From CAKZNE01 sp963976435 (GTDB lineage: Bacteria > Bacteroidota > Bacteroidia > Flavobacteriales > Schleiferiaceae): 64,000 bases of DNA. The translations under genes were made by a program, and so were the position numbers. The notes below the pieces were generated by a model, which was not told the origin of the DNA, did no database searches, and saw only the letters and a program-made list of their open reading frames with translations. The stretch is from assembly GCA_963976435.1 (NCBI GenBank), contig CAXBKQ010000011.1, forward strand, positions 1-64,000. Reading direction: 5' to 3'. This document shows, piece by piece, positions 34,683 through 43,424 of this stretch; within the stretch, counting starts at the first letter, position 1; each line of letters starts with the position of its first letter.

Positions 34683-35691
34683 AATTAAGGATTTTAGTTT
34701 CTTTTTTGAAACGAGTTTGGATCAGGTATTCGGCAATTTGAATGGCATTTGTAGCTGCTCCCTTTCTTAGGTTGTCAGAAACAATCCAGGCATTTAAAGT
34801 GTTCACCTGACTTAAATCCCTACGTATTCTGCCCACAAAAACATCGTCTTTAGATCTGGAATATAAGGGCATAGGATAGGTGTTTGTTTCTGGATTATCT
34901 TGAACAGTAACACCGGCTGTGTTGGCTAGTAATTTTCGAATGTCTGAAGTGATAAACTCGTTTTTAAACTCAATATTCACACTTTCTGAATGACCTCCAA
35001 TTACAGGAACGCGAACCGCTGTGGCGGTGAGGTTTAAGGATTGATCACCTAATATTTTTCGGCTTTCATTGCTCAGTTTCATTTCCTCCTTGGTATAGCC
35101 ATTATCGAGAAAAACGTCGCAATGAGGAAGGCAGTTTTGATCTATCGCATAAGGATAGGCCATTTCACCCTTTTCTCCAGAACGTTCGTTTTGCATTTGG
35201 TTGAGGGCTTTTACTCCAGTACCGGTAATACTCTGGTAAGTGCTTACAACAACTCGTTTTATACCATATTTATCATGCAAGGGTTTTAGCACCATTACCA
35301 ATTGGATGGTAGAACAGTTGGGATTGGCAATAATCATATCCTCTTCTTCCAGTGTGCTGGCATTTATTTCCGGCACAATTAGCTTTTTGTTGGGGTCCAT
35401 TCTCCAGGCTGAAGAATTGTCGATTACTACAGTGCCATTTGCCGCAAATTGCGGAGCATATTCCAAGGAAGTATCACCTCCAGCTGAAAAGATGGCAATG
35501 TCGGCTTTTGCAGCTATAGCCTGCTCCATGGAAGAAATTAGATAGTCTTTACCCTTGAAACTTAGTTTTTTCCCTGTAGACTTTTTAGAGGCAACCATTA
35601 TGAGCTCGTCAAAAGCTATATTTCTCTCTTCTAGTACTTTAAGCATTTCCTGGCCAACCATTCCTGTGGCTCCTACAAGGGCAATTTTCAT
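34669..35691 (-). CDS. asd: Aspartate-semialdehyde dehydrogenase
   Basis: Start moved to the ATG at 35691 (340 residues); the 13 codons upstream include the promoter element. The enzyme reduces aspartyl phosphate to aspartate semialdehyde with NADPH, the branch point to lysine/diaminopimelate, threonine and methionine. Visible parts: the nucleotide-binding start MKIALVGATGMVGQEML, FSAGGDTSLEYAP, NPNCSTIQLVMVL with the catalytic Cys, ASD-specific QSITGTG, and RVPVIGGHSESVNIEF with the catalytic His. The GNAT gene follows in the same transcript. Confidence 0.93.
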   Translation of the reverse strand: MKIALVGATGMVGQEMLKVLEERNIAFDELIMVASKKSTGKKLSFKGKDYLISSMEQAIAAKADIAIFSAGGDTSLEYAPQFAANGTVVIDNSSAWRMDPNKKLIVPEINASTLEEEDMIIANPNCSTIQLVMVLKPLHDKYGIKRVVVSTYQSITGTGVKALNQMQNERSGEKGEMAYPYAIDQNCLPHCDVFLDNGYTKEEMKLSNESRKILGDQSLNLTATAVRVPVIGGHSESVNIEFKNEFITSDIRKLLANTAGVTVQDNPETNTYPMPLYSRSKDDVFVGRIRRDLSQVNTLNAWIVSDNLRKGAATNAIQIAEYLIQTRFKKETKILNFDKS

Positions 35692-35708
35692 ATTCGATGA
35701 TTTCCTGG

Positions 35709-35716
35709 CAAAATTA
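35709..35716 (-). promoter_or_regulatory. -7 element for asd
   Basis: Minus-strand TAATTTTG fits TAnnTTTG and lies 17 bases before the preferred asd ATG at 35691. It would be inside the coding region if the longer start were used, which argues for the shorter one. Confidence 0.45.
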
Positions 35717-35732
35717 GTTCTTATCTTCAAAA

Positions 35733-38609
35733 ATGAAGCATTTTATTTTTCTACTTTTTCTTCCTGTTTTCATTCAGGGGCAGGATACTCTTTGGGATAG
35801 TTTTTCGGATGGGAATTTTACTCAAAATCCAATATGGCAAGGTGATGATTCTCTTTTTTTAATAAATCCTGCAAAGGAATTACAGCTTGATGATAATGCT
35901 CCAGGATCGGCTTTTTTGACTTGCCAAAATTCAATTTCCTATCAGGCGAAATGGGAATTTAATCTTCGTTTGGAATTCAACCCCTCCTCAAGTAATTATG
36001 CTAAAGTCTATCTTATTTCTGATCAAAAAGATGTAAAGGGCGCGGTAAACGGATATTTTGTGAGGATAGGTGGAAGCTCCCATGATAAGTTGAGCCTTTA
36101 TAGACAAAGCGCTCATTCTACTCAATTGCTCGTGGAAAGCCCCGCCGGATATTTGAATAATTCTACAGTTTATTTAAGGGTGCTAGTGGAAAGGGATAGT
36201 AATTATACCTGGACTATGTCTGCCGATACTGGGACTTTCCAAAACAATTTAAGCCTTTTTGGGCAGGCGGTGGATTCAATGTATAAAGCAAGCTCCTATT
36301 TTGGGCTTTTTTGTAAATACACTTCCACCAGATCCAAACTTTTCTTTTTTGATGAATTTTTTGTCTCTGGTTTCCCCTATCAGGATCGTCAAAAACCACA
36401 ATTAGATAGTATTATTCAAGTGTATAAAAATGAGATTCAACTTATTTTTAATGAGGATATTACAAAAATAAGCGCGGAGGATACACTAAATTATTTTCTT
36501 CAAGATTCGAATCGGAAACCCCTTAGTGCCATTCAGCCGTCAAATGCCCTGAACCAAGTGAAACTAATTTTCGAAAAGGATTTTGTTTATAATTCTGAAT
36601 ATATATTAATCTTAAATGGAATAAAGGATAGCTCAGGAAATGAATTTATAGGTTCCTATACATTTAAATTTAATGGTGAAGTTCCAAGCTTACAAAAATT
36701 TAAAATTGAAAGCCCAAAATTAATATCTATCTGGTTTATGGGTAAAATAAATGAAATAAAGGCTGTGGAAAATAATAACTATTTGTTTAACAATAATTTA
36801 AGTATAGATAGTCTTGCCTACCAATATTCGGAAAAAATCACTAGAATTGACCTTTTTGTGAATGATTCCATTCCAAGGAATGAAAATTTGCAGCTTAATA
36901 TTCTCAATCAATCAGATAGTTTGGGTTATGGTTTTGAAGAAGAATTCTGGTTTTGTTTTCGTGATTGGGAGAGAAACGAGGTTTTGATCAATGAAATAAT
37001 GATTGATCCTAGTCCGGTTGTAGGTGTATTCTCAGATCAATTGCCGGAGAGTGAATATTTAGAATTATATAATACTACTCCCTATTATGTGAATTTAGAA
37101 GCTTGGAAATTAAGGCTAAATGATAAGCTTTTTGAATTGGGTTTTTACAATCTTGGTCCAAATGAATTTCTAGTATTGGCTAATGATGAAAACATAGCCC
37201 TCTTTGCCGACTCTATAGCCAAAATGGGGATTGGTCTGGCACAGAACAGTTTATTGAATTCATCAGCCCAACTGCAATTAGTGGATGAAAAGGGCCTTTT
37301 AATTAATGCCTTGGTCTATGATGAATCATGGTTTGGAAATAGTGCGAAGGAGGATGGTGGCTGGTCTTTGGAAAGAAAAGATATTAGTATTGGTTGTAAT
37401 GGCGAGCTAAACTGGGGGGCTTGTGAAAACGCTTTTGGTGGAAGCCCAGGCTTTGAAAACAGTATAATCCAAAATGTAAGGGACTCAACTGTGTCGTCTT
37501 TAAATTTTATGATTGTGCAAGGGGATAGTGTTCTAGAAATTCATTGGGCAAAGGAGCTTGGAAATATTGACGAAATTGATACTTCTGATTTTGAAATACA
37601 TCCAAAAATCAAAAATTACACCTTGAGTCTTTTGGATGATAAAACGATGAAAATAAAGTTTTTACAAAAACTAGAGCCTCATATTACCTATATTTTAAAT
37701 TGGAAAAATTCTCCGCAAGATTGTTTTGAAATTCCACTTCCTCAAGATTCTATTGTTTTTGCAATACCTGAAATTCCTGAGGCTTATGAAATTTTAGTAA
37801 ATGAGCTAATGTTCAATCCCCGATCAGGTTCATCTGATTTTGTGGAACTTTATAATAATAGCGACAAAATTTTTGATTTGTCCAAAATGAGGATAGGGAA
37901 TTGGAATCCAATTATGCAAAATATAGAAAATGTTGCCAATATTTCGGCTGGGCAAAGATTGTTTTACCCCAAAACTTATTTGCTGATATCTGAGGATATT
38001 CAATCTGTGATGGACAATTATAAAACGCCAGGCAGATCTGTGTTTTTGGAGGTGGATCATCTACCAACCATGCCGGATGATGAAGGGTCTATTTGTATTA
38101 TTAACTCCAGATATGAAGTGCTCGACTATTTTGAATATAGTGACATTATGCATAATTCATTTTTGCAGGATGTGGAGGCTGTGAGTTTGGAACGATTGTC
38201 TTTTGATACCCCAACAAGCCCTTGGCATAGTGCCTCTTCCTTGCTAGACTTTGCCAGCCCTGGCTATGAAAATAGCCAGGCGAAAGGAAATAATTTAGCC
38301 CATGAAATCCAAATTCAGCCAAAGCTCTTCAGCCCAAATCTGGATGGGAGAAATGATTATTTAAATATTGCTATTTCGGAACAATATTCTCAGTTCGTAG
38401 TTGATATAAGTATCTGGAATAGTGAAGGTAAAAGAGTAAAGGTCTTAGGAGATAGGGTTCTCTTATCAGGTAATTCCAATTTTATTTGGCAGGGAGATGA
38501 TGATGCTAATCAAAGTCTAAAACAAGGAATTTATATTGTTTTAATTGAAGGTCTTCACCAAAATGGGGAGGAACTATTTTTTAAAGGTATATGTGTTTTG
38601 AATCGTTGA
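35733..38609 (+). CDS. Secreted lamin-tail-domain protein with FlgD-like C-terminal domain
   Basis: A 958-residue protein with a short signal peptide (MKHFIFLLFLPVFIQGQ). By nucleotide: a jelly-roll domain (about 35780-36370), an SbsA-type Ig-like domain (36390-36680), a second such domain (36690-36960), a lamin-tail domain (36980-37450, VLINEIMIDPSPV, SEYLELYNTTP), another Ig-like piece (37480-37780), a second lamin-tail domain (37790-38270, EILVNELMFNPRSG, DFVELYNNS) and a FlgD-like/gliding-type C-terminal domain (38310-38605, LFSPNLDGRNDYLNI, KQGIYIVLIEG) that probably serves T9SS export. Role likely structural or nucleic-acid/surface binding; unproven. Divergent from asd, 41 bases apart. 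Confidence 0.85.
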   Translation: MKHFIFLLFLPVFIQGQDTLWDSFSDGNFTQNPIWQGDDSLFLINPAKELQLDDNAPGSAFLTCQNSISYQAKWEFNLRLEFNPSSSNYAKVYLISDQKDVKGAVNGYFVRIGGSSHDKLSLYRQSAHSTQLLVESPAGYLNNSTVYLRVLVERDSNYTWTMSADTGTFQNNLSLFGQAVDSMYKASSYFGLFCKYTSTRSKLFFFDEFFVSGFPYQDRQKPQLDSIIQVYKNEIQLIFNEDITKISAEDTLNYFLQDSNRKPLSAIQPSNALNQVKLIFEKDFVYNSEYILILNGIKDSSGNEFIGSYTFKFNGEVPSLQKFKIESPKLISIWFMGKINEIKAVENNNYLFNNNLSIDSLAYQYSEKITRIDLFVNDSIPRNENLQLNILNQSDSLGYGFEEEFWFCFRDWERNEVLINEIMIDPSPVVGVFSDQLPESEYLELYNTTPYYVNLEAWKLRLNDKLFELGFYNLGPNEFLVLANDENIALFADSIAKMGIGLAQNSLLNSSAQLQLVDEKGLLINALVYDESWFGNSAKEDGGWSLERKDISIGCNGELNWGACENAFGGSPGFENSIIQNVRDSTVSSLNFMIVQGDSVLEIHWAKELGNIDEIDTSDFEIHPKIKNYTLSLLDDKTMKIKFLQKLEPHITYILNWKNSPQDCFEIPLPQDSIVFAIPEIPEAYEILVNELMFNPRSGSSDFVELYNNSDKIFDLSKMRIGNWNPIMQNIENVANISAGQRLFYPKTYLLISEDIQSVMDNYKTPGRSVFLEVDHLPTMPDDEGSICIINSRYEVLDYFEYSDIMHNSFLQDVEAVSLERLSFDTPTSPWHSASSLLDFASPGYENSQAKGNNLAHEIQIQPKLFSPNLDGRNDYLNIAISEQYSQFVVDISIWNSEGKRVKVLGDRVLLSGNSNFIWQGDDDANQSLKQGIYIVLIEGLHQNGEELFFKGICVLNR

Positions 38610-38698
38610 AAACCATATTAAGAACTCAGATAGCTTGCTCTTAAAAAGTGAATTATTGATTTTTGAAATAAGTAAATTAGCTACGATGGACCACGAAT

Positions 38699-39733
38699 AT
38701 GAGCAAAGAAGAAAAAATTAAAAATTTTGATCCTAACGGGATTGCAGAGAGCGAGAATTTATTCGGATTACCTTTTAGTGCAGATGAGTCGGATACGATT
38801 GTTTTGCCAGTGCCTTGGGAGGTTACAGTTTCTTATTCCGATGGTACAGCTAGAGCACCTAAGGCGGTTTTAGAGGCTTCGAAGCAAGTAGATTTGTTTG
38901 ATCCTTTTTACCCCGATGGATGGAAAAGGGGAATTTTTATGTTGGAGGAAGATGAAAAGTTGGTTTCTAAGAACCTTCGATACAGGGAGGTGGCTAAAGA
39001 ATACATTCATCGGCTTGAAAATGGTACCCTAGACAAAGACAAATTGAAGGAGGTGAATTTGGCTTGTGAGGAAATGCTCAATATGGTTCAAGGTAACTGT
39101 AGGTCTCTATTGAAAAAAGGAAAGGGAATAGTATTATTAGGCGGCGACCATAGCACTCCTCTTGGTTTTTTGAAGGCTTTATCTGAGGTGCACAGCAGCT
39201 TTGGAATATTGCAATTTGATGCTCATGCGGATTTGAGAGAAGCCTATGAAGGATTTGAGTTTTCACACGCTTCTATTATGTATAATGCTTTGAAAATAAA
39301 AGAGGTAGAGCGTTTAGTTCAAGTAGGAATTCGGGATTACTGCAAAGAGGAATTTGATAGGGTAAAGGCTTCTAAGGGTCGTGTTGTGAGTTTTTATGAT
39401 AGAACATTAAAACAAGAGAAGTATCGAGGTCTTAGCTGGGAAGATCAATGTGAGCAAATTGTGTCTAGGCTTCCGGAAAAGGTATATGTGAGCTTTGATA
39501 TTGATGGATTAGACCCAAAACTCTGCCCCAATACGGGTACGCCTGTGGCGGGAGGATTTGAAACAGAGGAGCTGCTTTTTCTATTGGAGAAATTGGTTAT
39601 GAGTGGCCGCCAGATAATTGGTATGGACTTAAATGAAATAGCTCCTGGAGACGATGAATGGGATGCTAATGTTGGTGCTAGATTGCTGTATAGAATGTGT
39701 AATATTATGAATTACCGGATTGAAAAAAGTTAA
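38699..39733 (+). CDS. speB: Agmatinase-family ureohydrolase
   Basis: A 344-residue arginase/agmatinase-fold enzyme. Binuclear manganese ligands are visible: GGDHSTPLG, then FDAHADLR (D-x-H-x-D) and SFDIDGLDP (D-x-D), with the terminal GMDLNEIAPGDDEWDANVGA. In this context hydrolysis of agmatine to putrescine and urea fits best, completing arginine to agmatine to putrescine with the decarboxylase 6.5 kb upstream; guanidinobutyrase or formiminoglutamase activity remains possible. Longer N-terminal region than E. coli SpeB. Confidence 0.8.
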   Translation: MSKEEKIKNFDPNGIAESENLFGLPFSADESDTIVLPVPWEVTVSYSDGTARAPKAVLEASKQVDLFDPFYPDGWKRGIFMLEEDEKLVSKNLRYREVAKEYIHRLENGTLDKDKLKEVNLACEEMLNMVQGNCRSLLKKGKGIVLLGGDHSTPLGFLKALSEVHSSFGILQFDAHADLREAYEGFEFSHASIMYNALKIKEVERLVQVGIRDYCKEEFDRVKASKGRVVSFYDRTLKQEKYRGLSWEDQCEQIVSRLPEKVYVSFDIDGLDPKLCPNTGTPVAGGFETEELLFLLEKLVMSGRQIIGMDLNEIAPGDDEWDANVGARLLYRMCNIMNYRIEKS

Positions 39734-39854
39734 ATATCAAATAGAAATAAAGGAACATAAAGTTCCCTTTGTATTGGGCTTATTGAAAAATATGCCCTTT
39801 GTAGAAATTAAAAAAATTGAGGAGGAGATAAATAAAGAGCTGCCCAAATCTTAA
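39720..39854 (+). CDS. Candidate small protein of 44 residues with TTG start
   Basis: A short frame from TTG at 39720 to TAA at 39854 overlaps the end of the agmatinase gene by 14 bases. The translation begins (M)KKVKYQIEIKEHKVPFVLGL and ends LKNMPFVEIKKIEEEINKELPKS in two parts: LKNMPFVEIKKIEEEI and NKELPKS. It has a strand-helix-strand-helix look and codon choice like its neighbours, and resembles the short N-terminal units of ribbon-type antitoxin-like proteins found in Bacteroidota. No toxin gene is next to it. The start codon is uncertain; the frame is closed by a stop four codons upstream of the TTG. Confidence 0.5.
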   Translation: MKKVKYQIEIKEHKVPFVLGLLKNMPFVEIKKIEEEINKELPKS

Positions 39855-39886
39855 AAATATGCTATTTGTAATTCTATTCTTTAAAT

Positions 39887-40609
39887 ATGCCTTTATACCA
39901 AACAGACCCCAATAAGATATTGTTTCTAGATATTGAAACTGTTAGAGCTGCCAATCTTTTTCATGAGCTTGATGAGAAATGGCAAAAATTATGGTCAGAC
40001 AAAACCCGTTTCCAAAGAAAGGAAGAGGAAAGTGCTGAAGATTTTTATTTAAAAAGAGCAGCTATCCTGGCGGAATTTGGAAAGGTTGTTTGTATTTCCT
40101 GTGGGTTTTTTGCCATTCAGGAAGGGAAAAGAGTATTTAGAATAAAATCCTTTTTCGGTGATAATGAAAAGGTGCTTCTTGAGGAATTCGCGAATTTGTT
40201 AAGAAAACATTTTGATCAAAGCTATGTTCTTTGTGCGCATAATGGTAAGGAATTCGACTTTCCTTATCTTTCCCGAAGGATGGTGGTAAATGGGATTAAT
40301 CTTCCATCATTATTAAATACAAGTGGATTAAAACCTTGGGAAATTAGGCATTTAGACAGCATGGAGATGTGGAAATTTGGCGATTATAAGCATTATACTA
40401 GTGTAAGCCTTTTGGCAGCTTTATTTGAAATTCCAATTCCTAAAGATGATATTGATGGAAGTATGGTTGGAGAAGTTTATTGGCAGGAAAAGGATTTAAA
40501 ACGCATCGTAGAATATTGCCAAAAGGACTGCATTACCGTGGCAAGAATATTTTTAAAAATGGAAAACCAAGCGCCTTTATTGGATGGTGAAATACTAATT
40601 AATGATTAA
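39887..40609 (+). CDS. PolB-exonuclease-like 3'-5' exonuclease
   Basis: A 240-residue DnaQ-fold protein of the predicted 3'-5' exonuclease group related to family B DNA polymerases. Exo I is ILFLDIETVRA (D-x-E), Exo II is LCAHNGKEFDFPYLSRRM (with the Asp), Exo III is RIVEYCQKDCITVARIFLKM (Y-x-x-x-D). The middle LDSMEMWKFGDYKHYTSVSL is typical of this family. Role probably in DNA repair or proofreading; partner unknown. The downstream ABC ATPase gene starts 8 bases before this stop codon. Confidence 0.88.
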   Translation: MPLYQTDPNKILFLDIETVRAANLFHELDEKWQKLWSDKTRFQRKEEESAEDFYLKRAAILAEFGKVVCISCGFFAIQEGKRVFRIKSFFGDNEKVLLEEFANLLRKHFDQSYVLCAHNGKEFDFPYLSRRMVVNGINLPSLLNTSGLKPWEIRHLDSMEMWKFGDYKHYTSVSLLAALFEIPIPKDDIDGSMVGEVYWQEKDLKRIVEYCQKDCITVARIFLKMENQAPLLDGEILIND

Positions 40610-42269
40610 TAATCTACTTGAAATCAATGACCTCTCCATCGCTACGGAGAATTTAACTTTGGTTGAAAAACTAAATTTGAAGGTAAAACCTGCCGAAACT
40701 TTAGCTATTGTTGGAGAATCTGGATCTGGAAAATCACTTAGTAGCTTAGCTATAATGGGCCTGTTGGCAGAGAATTTAAAGACGGAAGGATCTATTGTTT
40801 TTCAAGGTGAAGAAATTTTAGAAAAATCAGAGGCTGACTTTTTAGAGATACGTGGAAAATTAATTTCCATGATTTTTCAAGAACCAATGACCGCTTTAAA
40901 CCCAAGCATGAAATGTGGGGAGCAAGTTGAGGAAATCCTTAAACTACATTTAAACTTAAACAGAAAACAAGCTCAACTAGAGACCCTTTCCCTATTTAAA
41001 AAGGTAAAATTACCGAGGGCAGAAAAGATTATGAACAGCTATCCCCATCAAATAAGTGGAGGACAGAAACAAAGGGTAATGATAGCTATGGCTATTTCCT
41101 GTAAGCCCAAACTTCTCATAGCAGATGAACCTACAACCGCCTTGGATGTTACGGTTCAATCCGAAATTTTAGGCTTACTAAAAGACCTTCAAAAGGAATA
41201 TGGAATGGGACTGATTTTTATTTCCCATGATCTAGGAGTGGTAAAAGATATTGCCGATGAAGTTTTGGTAATGTTTAAGGGGAAACTTATGGAATATGGT
41301 AAATCTAAAGATCTATTTCACCAACCGAAAAATAAATATACCAAAGGTTTATTGGCATGCAGACCAACAGGAGAGACAAATTATAAAAGACTGCCACTGG
41401 TTGCAGACTTTTTAGAAGGTAAAGGACTTGGTTTTAAAAAAATCGAAGCTGAACAAAAAAAGCAAAAAGCACTTGAAAATTTAAAAAACAGTCCTCTTCT
41501 AGAAATTAAGGAATTGAGGCGGTGGTATTTAAATGATAAATCCTTTTTTAATAAAGGCAAAACTTTTGTTCAGGCTGTAGATGATATTAGTTTTAGCATT
41601 TACCCCGGTGAAACCTTAGGTTTGGTGGGGGAGTCTGGTTGTGGTAAAACCACCTTAGGGAAAATTCTATCGGGTTTAGAAAAGCCAGATAGAGGTCAGC
41701 TGTTTTTCCGAGGGAGGGATATTAGTATTTTAAATAAAAGACAATGGAGGGAATTGCATCGGGAAATTCAAATCATTTTTCAGGATCCTTTTTCATCTTT
41801 AAATCCCAGAATTAGTATTGGGGATGCTATATCGGAAGTGTTATTTATTCATAAAAAAGCGAGGGGAAATGATTGTAAAAGCAAAACTGAAGAACTTTTG
41901 CAAAAGGTAGGCTTGGAAGCGCATCATTATCATCGTTACCCACATGAGTTTTCGGGTGGGCAAAGACAAAGAATTGGAATTGCGCGAGCCTTGGCTTTGG
42001 AGCCTAATTTTATTGTTTGCGATGAATCTGTAAGCGCATTGGATGTTTCGGTGCAAGCCCAAATAATTAACCTTTTAAATGATCTTAAAGATGATTTTGG
42101 ATTCACTTATTTATTCATTTCACATGACCTTGCTGTAGTGAAATATATAAGCGATAGAATCATGGTTATGAAAAATGGAAAAATAGTAGAAAGCCAACTA
42201 GCGGATGATCTGTACCATTTTCCAAAGGAAGATTATACTCGAAAGTTAATTAATTCCATTTCTCAATAA
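40602..42269 (+). CDS. Fused double ABC ATPase of the dipeptide/oligopeptide class
   Basis: A 555-residue protein with two complete ABC modules: Walker A GESGSGKS (about residue 36-43), signature ISGGQKQRV, Walker B LLIADEPTTALD and H-loop ISHDLGVV; then GESGCGKT, FSGGQRQRIGIARAL, FIVCDESVSALD and ISHDLAVV. This is the DppD-DppF fusion seen in YejF and GsiA, energising uptake of peptides or related compounds. The first module ends with an oligopeptide-type C-terminal extension (NKYTKGLLACRP). No permease or binding-protein gene is adjacent, so it must pair with subunits elsewhere. Cytoplasmic face of the inner membrane. Confidence 0.9.
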   Translation: MINNLLEINDLSIATENLTLVEKLNLKVKPAETLAIVGESGSGKSLSSLAIMGLLAENLKTEGSIVFQGEEILEKSEADFLEIRGKLISMIFQEPMTALNPSMKCGEQVEEILKLHLNLNRKQAQLETLSLFKKVKLPRAEKIMNSYPHQISGGQKQRVMIAMAISCKPKLLIADEPTTALDVTVQSEILGLLKDLQKEYGMGLIFISHDLGVVKDIADEVLVMFKGKLMEYGKSKDLFHQPKNKYTKGLLACRPTGETNYKRLPLVADFLEGKGLGFKKIEAEQKKQKALENLKNSPLLEIKELRRWYLNDKSFFNKGKTFVQAVDDISFSIYPGETLGLVGESGCGKTTLGKILSGLEKPDRGQLFFRGRDISILNKRQWRELHREIQIIFQDPFSSLNPRISIGDAISEVLFIHKKARGNDCKSKTEELLQKVGLEAHHYHRYPHEFSGGQRQRIGIARALALEPNFIVCDESVSALDVSVQAQIINLLNDLKDDFGFTYLFISHDLAVVKYISDRIMVMKNGKIVESQLADDLYHFPKEDYTRKLINSISQ

Positions 42270-43322
42270 TTACCTCATCTGCTCTCTTAATCTAGCTTCC
42301 GAAATCTTTCTCTCTTCCAATATAGAAACATAATTTCGCGCTAGTTTATTTCCGAATTGGGTGTAAGATTTTTGTGCCCATTCTATAGCCAAATCAAGTT
42401 CTCCTAACACCTCATATCCAACAGCAACATTATAGCTTAATTGCCCGGCTCTTTTGTTATCTGCGATTGAAATTCCAGTTTTCCATGTTTTAATAGCTTC
42501 TTGCCATTGTCCAACTTCGGCCAAACGGGTTCCTTTTTCCAAAACTGGTGCCTTTTTGCTTTTTCGGTAATAGGTTCTTGCCACTTGTATGGGTAAAGGC
42601 GCGATTTTAAAAGCATAATCCCGTCCTACTCTTCTTCCTAATTCTAGGGTGGCATCACTTTTTGAAATAAGCGCGGCTAAAGCTCCTGCTTTTGAATCTG
42701 CTGCAGCCTGCCAAGTGTTGGTGTTGTTTAATAATTGCTCATCTACTATAGTCTGGTTAATATTATCATATAATCGAATTCCAATTTTTACATTGCCTAC
42801 TCCTTCTGCATAATATTCATCTACTTCGATTTCCCTTTTATTATCGCCAGATCCAACCGTTTTTTTAACTCTTCTTTTTCCTTCAGTAATTATAAAATCA
42901 CTGTCAAATATTTCTATGGAAACCACAACCTGAGCATTGTATTCTCGGCAAAGGGAACGAATTGTTGCCCAAGTAAGTTGAGGAGGAAAAGCACTGCTTA
43001 AACTATTACCTTTTATTCTACGTGCAGCAGAGTTTACGGTAAACCTTGGGGAGCTTTGAATCTCATTTCTCATGCTGCTAATAATTTGTTGAACAGCAGC
43101 TTTGTCTTCATGCGGAGATTCTCCAGTAAGAATACCCTCAATAATACCCATGGTTTTTTGCCTAGGCTCACTACGGTCAACCAATAATATTCGTTCAATT
43201 CTACTATCGAGGTGAATATCAGCTGGACGCATTAAATCCAATTGAACGCGACGAGTGCTGGTGCAGGAAATAAAACTTAGGAGAACTAAGGAGAGGATGG
43301 AAAGTGGTTTAAGAAATTTCAT
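42270..43322 (-). CDS. DUF6340-type lipoprotein with TPR-like end
   Basis: Start set at ATG 43322, giving a signal peptide and lipobox (MKFLKPLSILSLVLLSFISC) and 350 residues; the open frame to 43481 would run into the neighbouring gene and lacks sense. The body has a periplasmic alpha-beta domain (RIERILLVDRSEPRQKTMGI, AQVVVSIEIFDSDFIITEG) and a C-terminal pair of TPR-like helices (AEVGQWQEAIKTWKTG, YNVAVGYEVLGELDLAIEWA). It matches what is usually annotated DUF6340. Role unknown. Its stop abuts the convergent ABC ATPase stop with no spacer. Confidence 0.75.
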   Translation of the reverse strand: MKFLKPLSILSLVLLSFISCTSTRRVQLDLMRPADIHLDSRIERILLVDRSEPRQKTMGIIEGILTGESPHEDKAAVQQIISSMRNEIQSSPRFTVNSAARRIKGNSLSSAFPPQLTWATIRSLCREYNAQVVVSIEIFDSDFIITEGKRRVKKTVGSGDNKREIEVDEYYAEGVGNVKIGIRLYDNINQTIVDEQLLNNTNTWQAAADSKAGALAALISKSDATLELGRRVGRDYAFKIAPLPIQVARTYYRKSKKAPVLEKGTRLAEVGQWQEAIKTWKTGISIADNKRAGQLSYNVAVGYEVLGELDLAIEWAQKSYTQFGNKLARNYVSILEERKISEARLREQMR

Positions 43323-43424
43323 TGGTTTGGTAAATTTTGGTTTCAATCTACTAAAAACAAATACAATGCCTGAGTTTTTGTTTAGTTCAGAAAAGCTTTT
43401 CTTTGAACAAATTTTAGGAATTAT

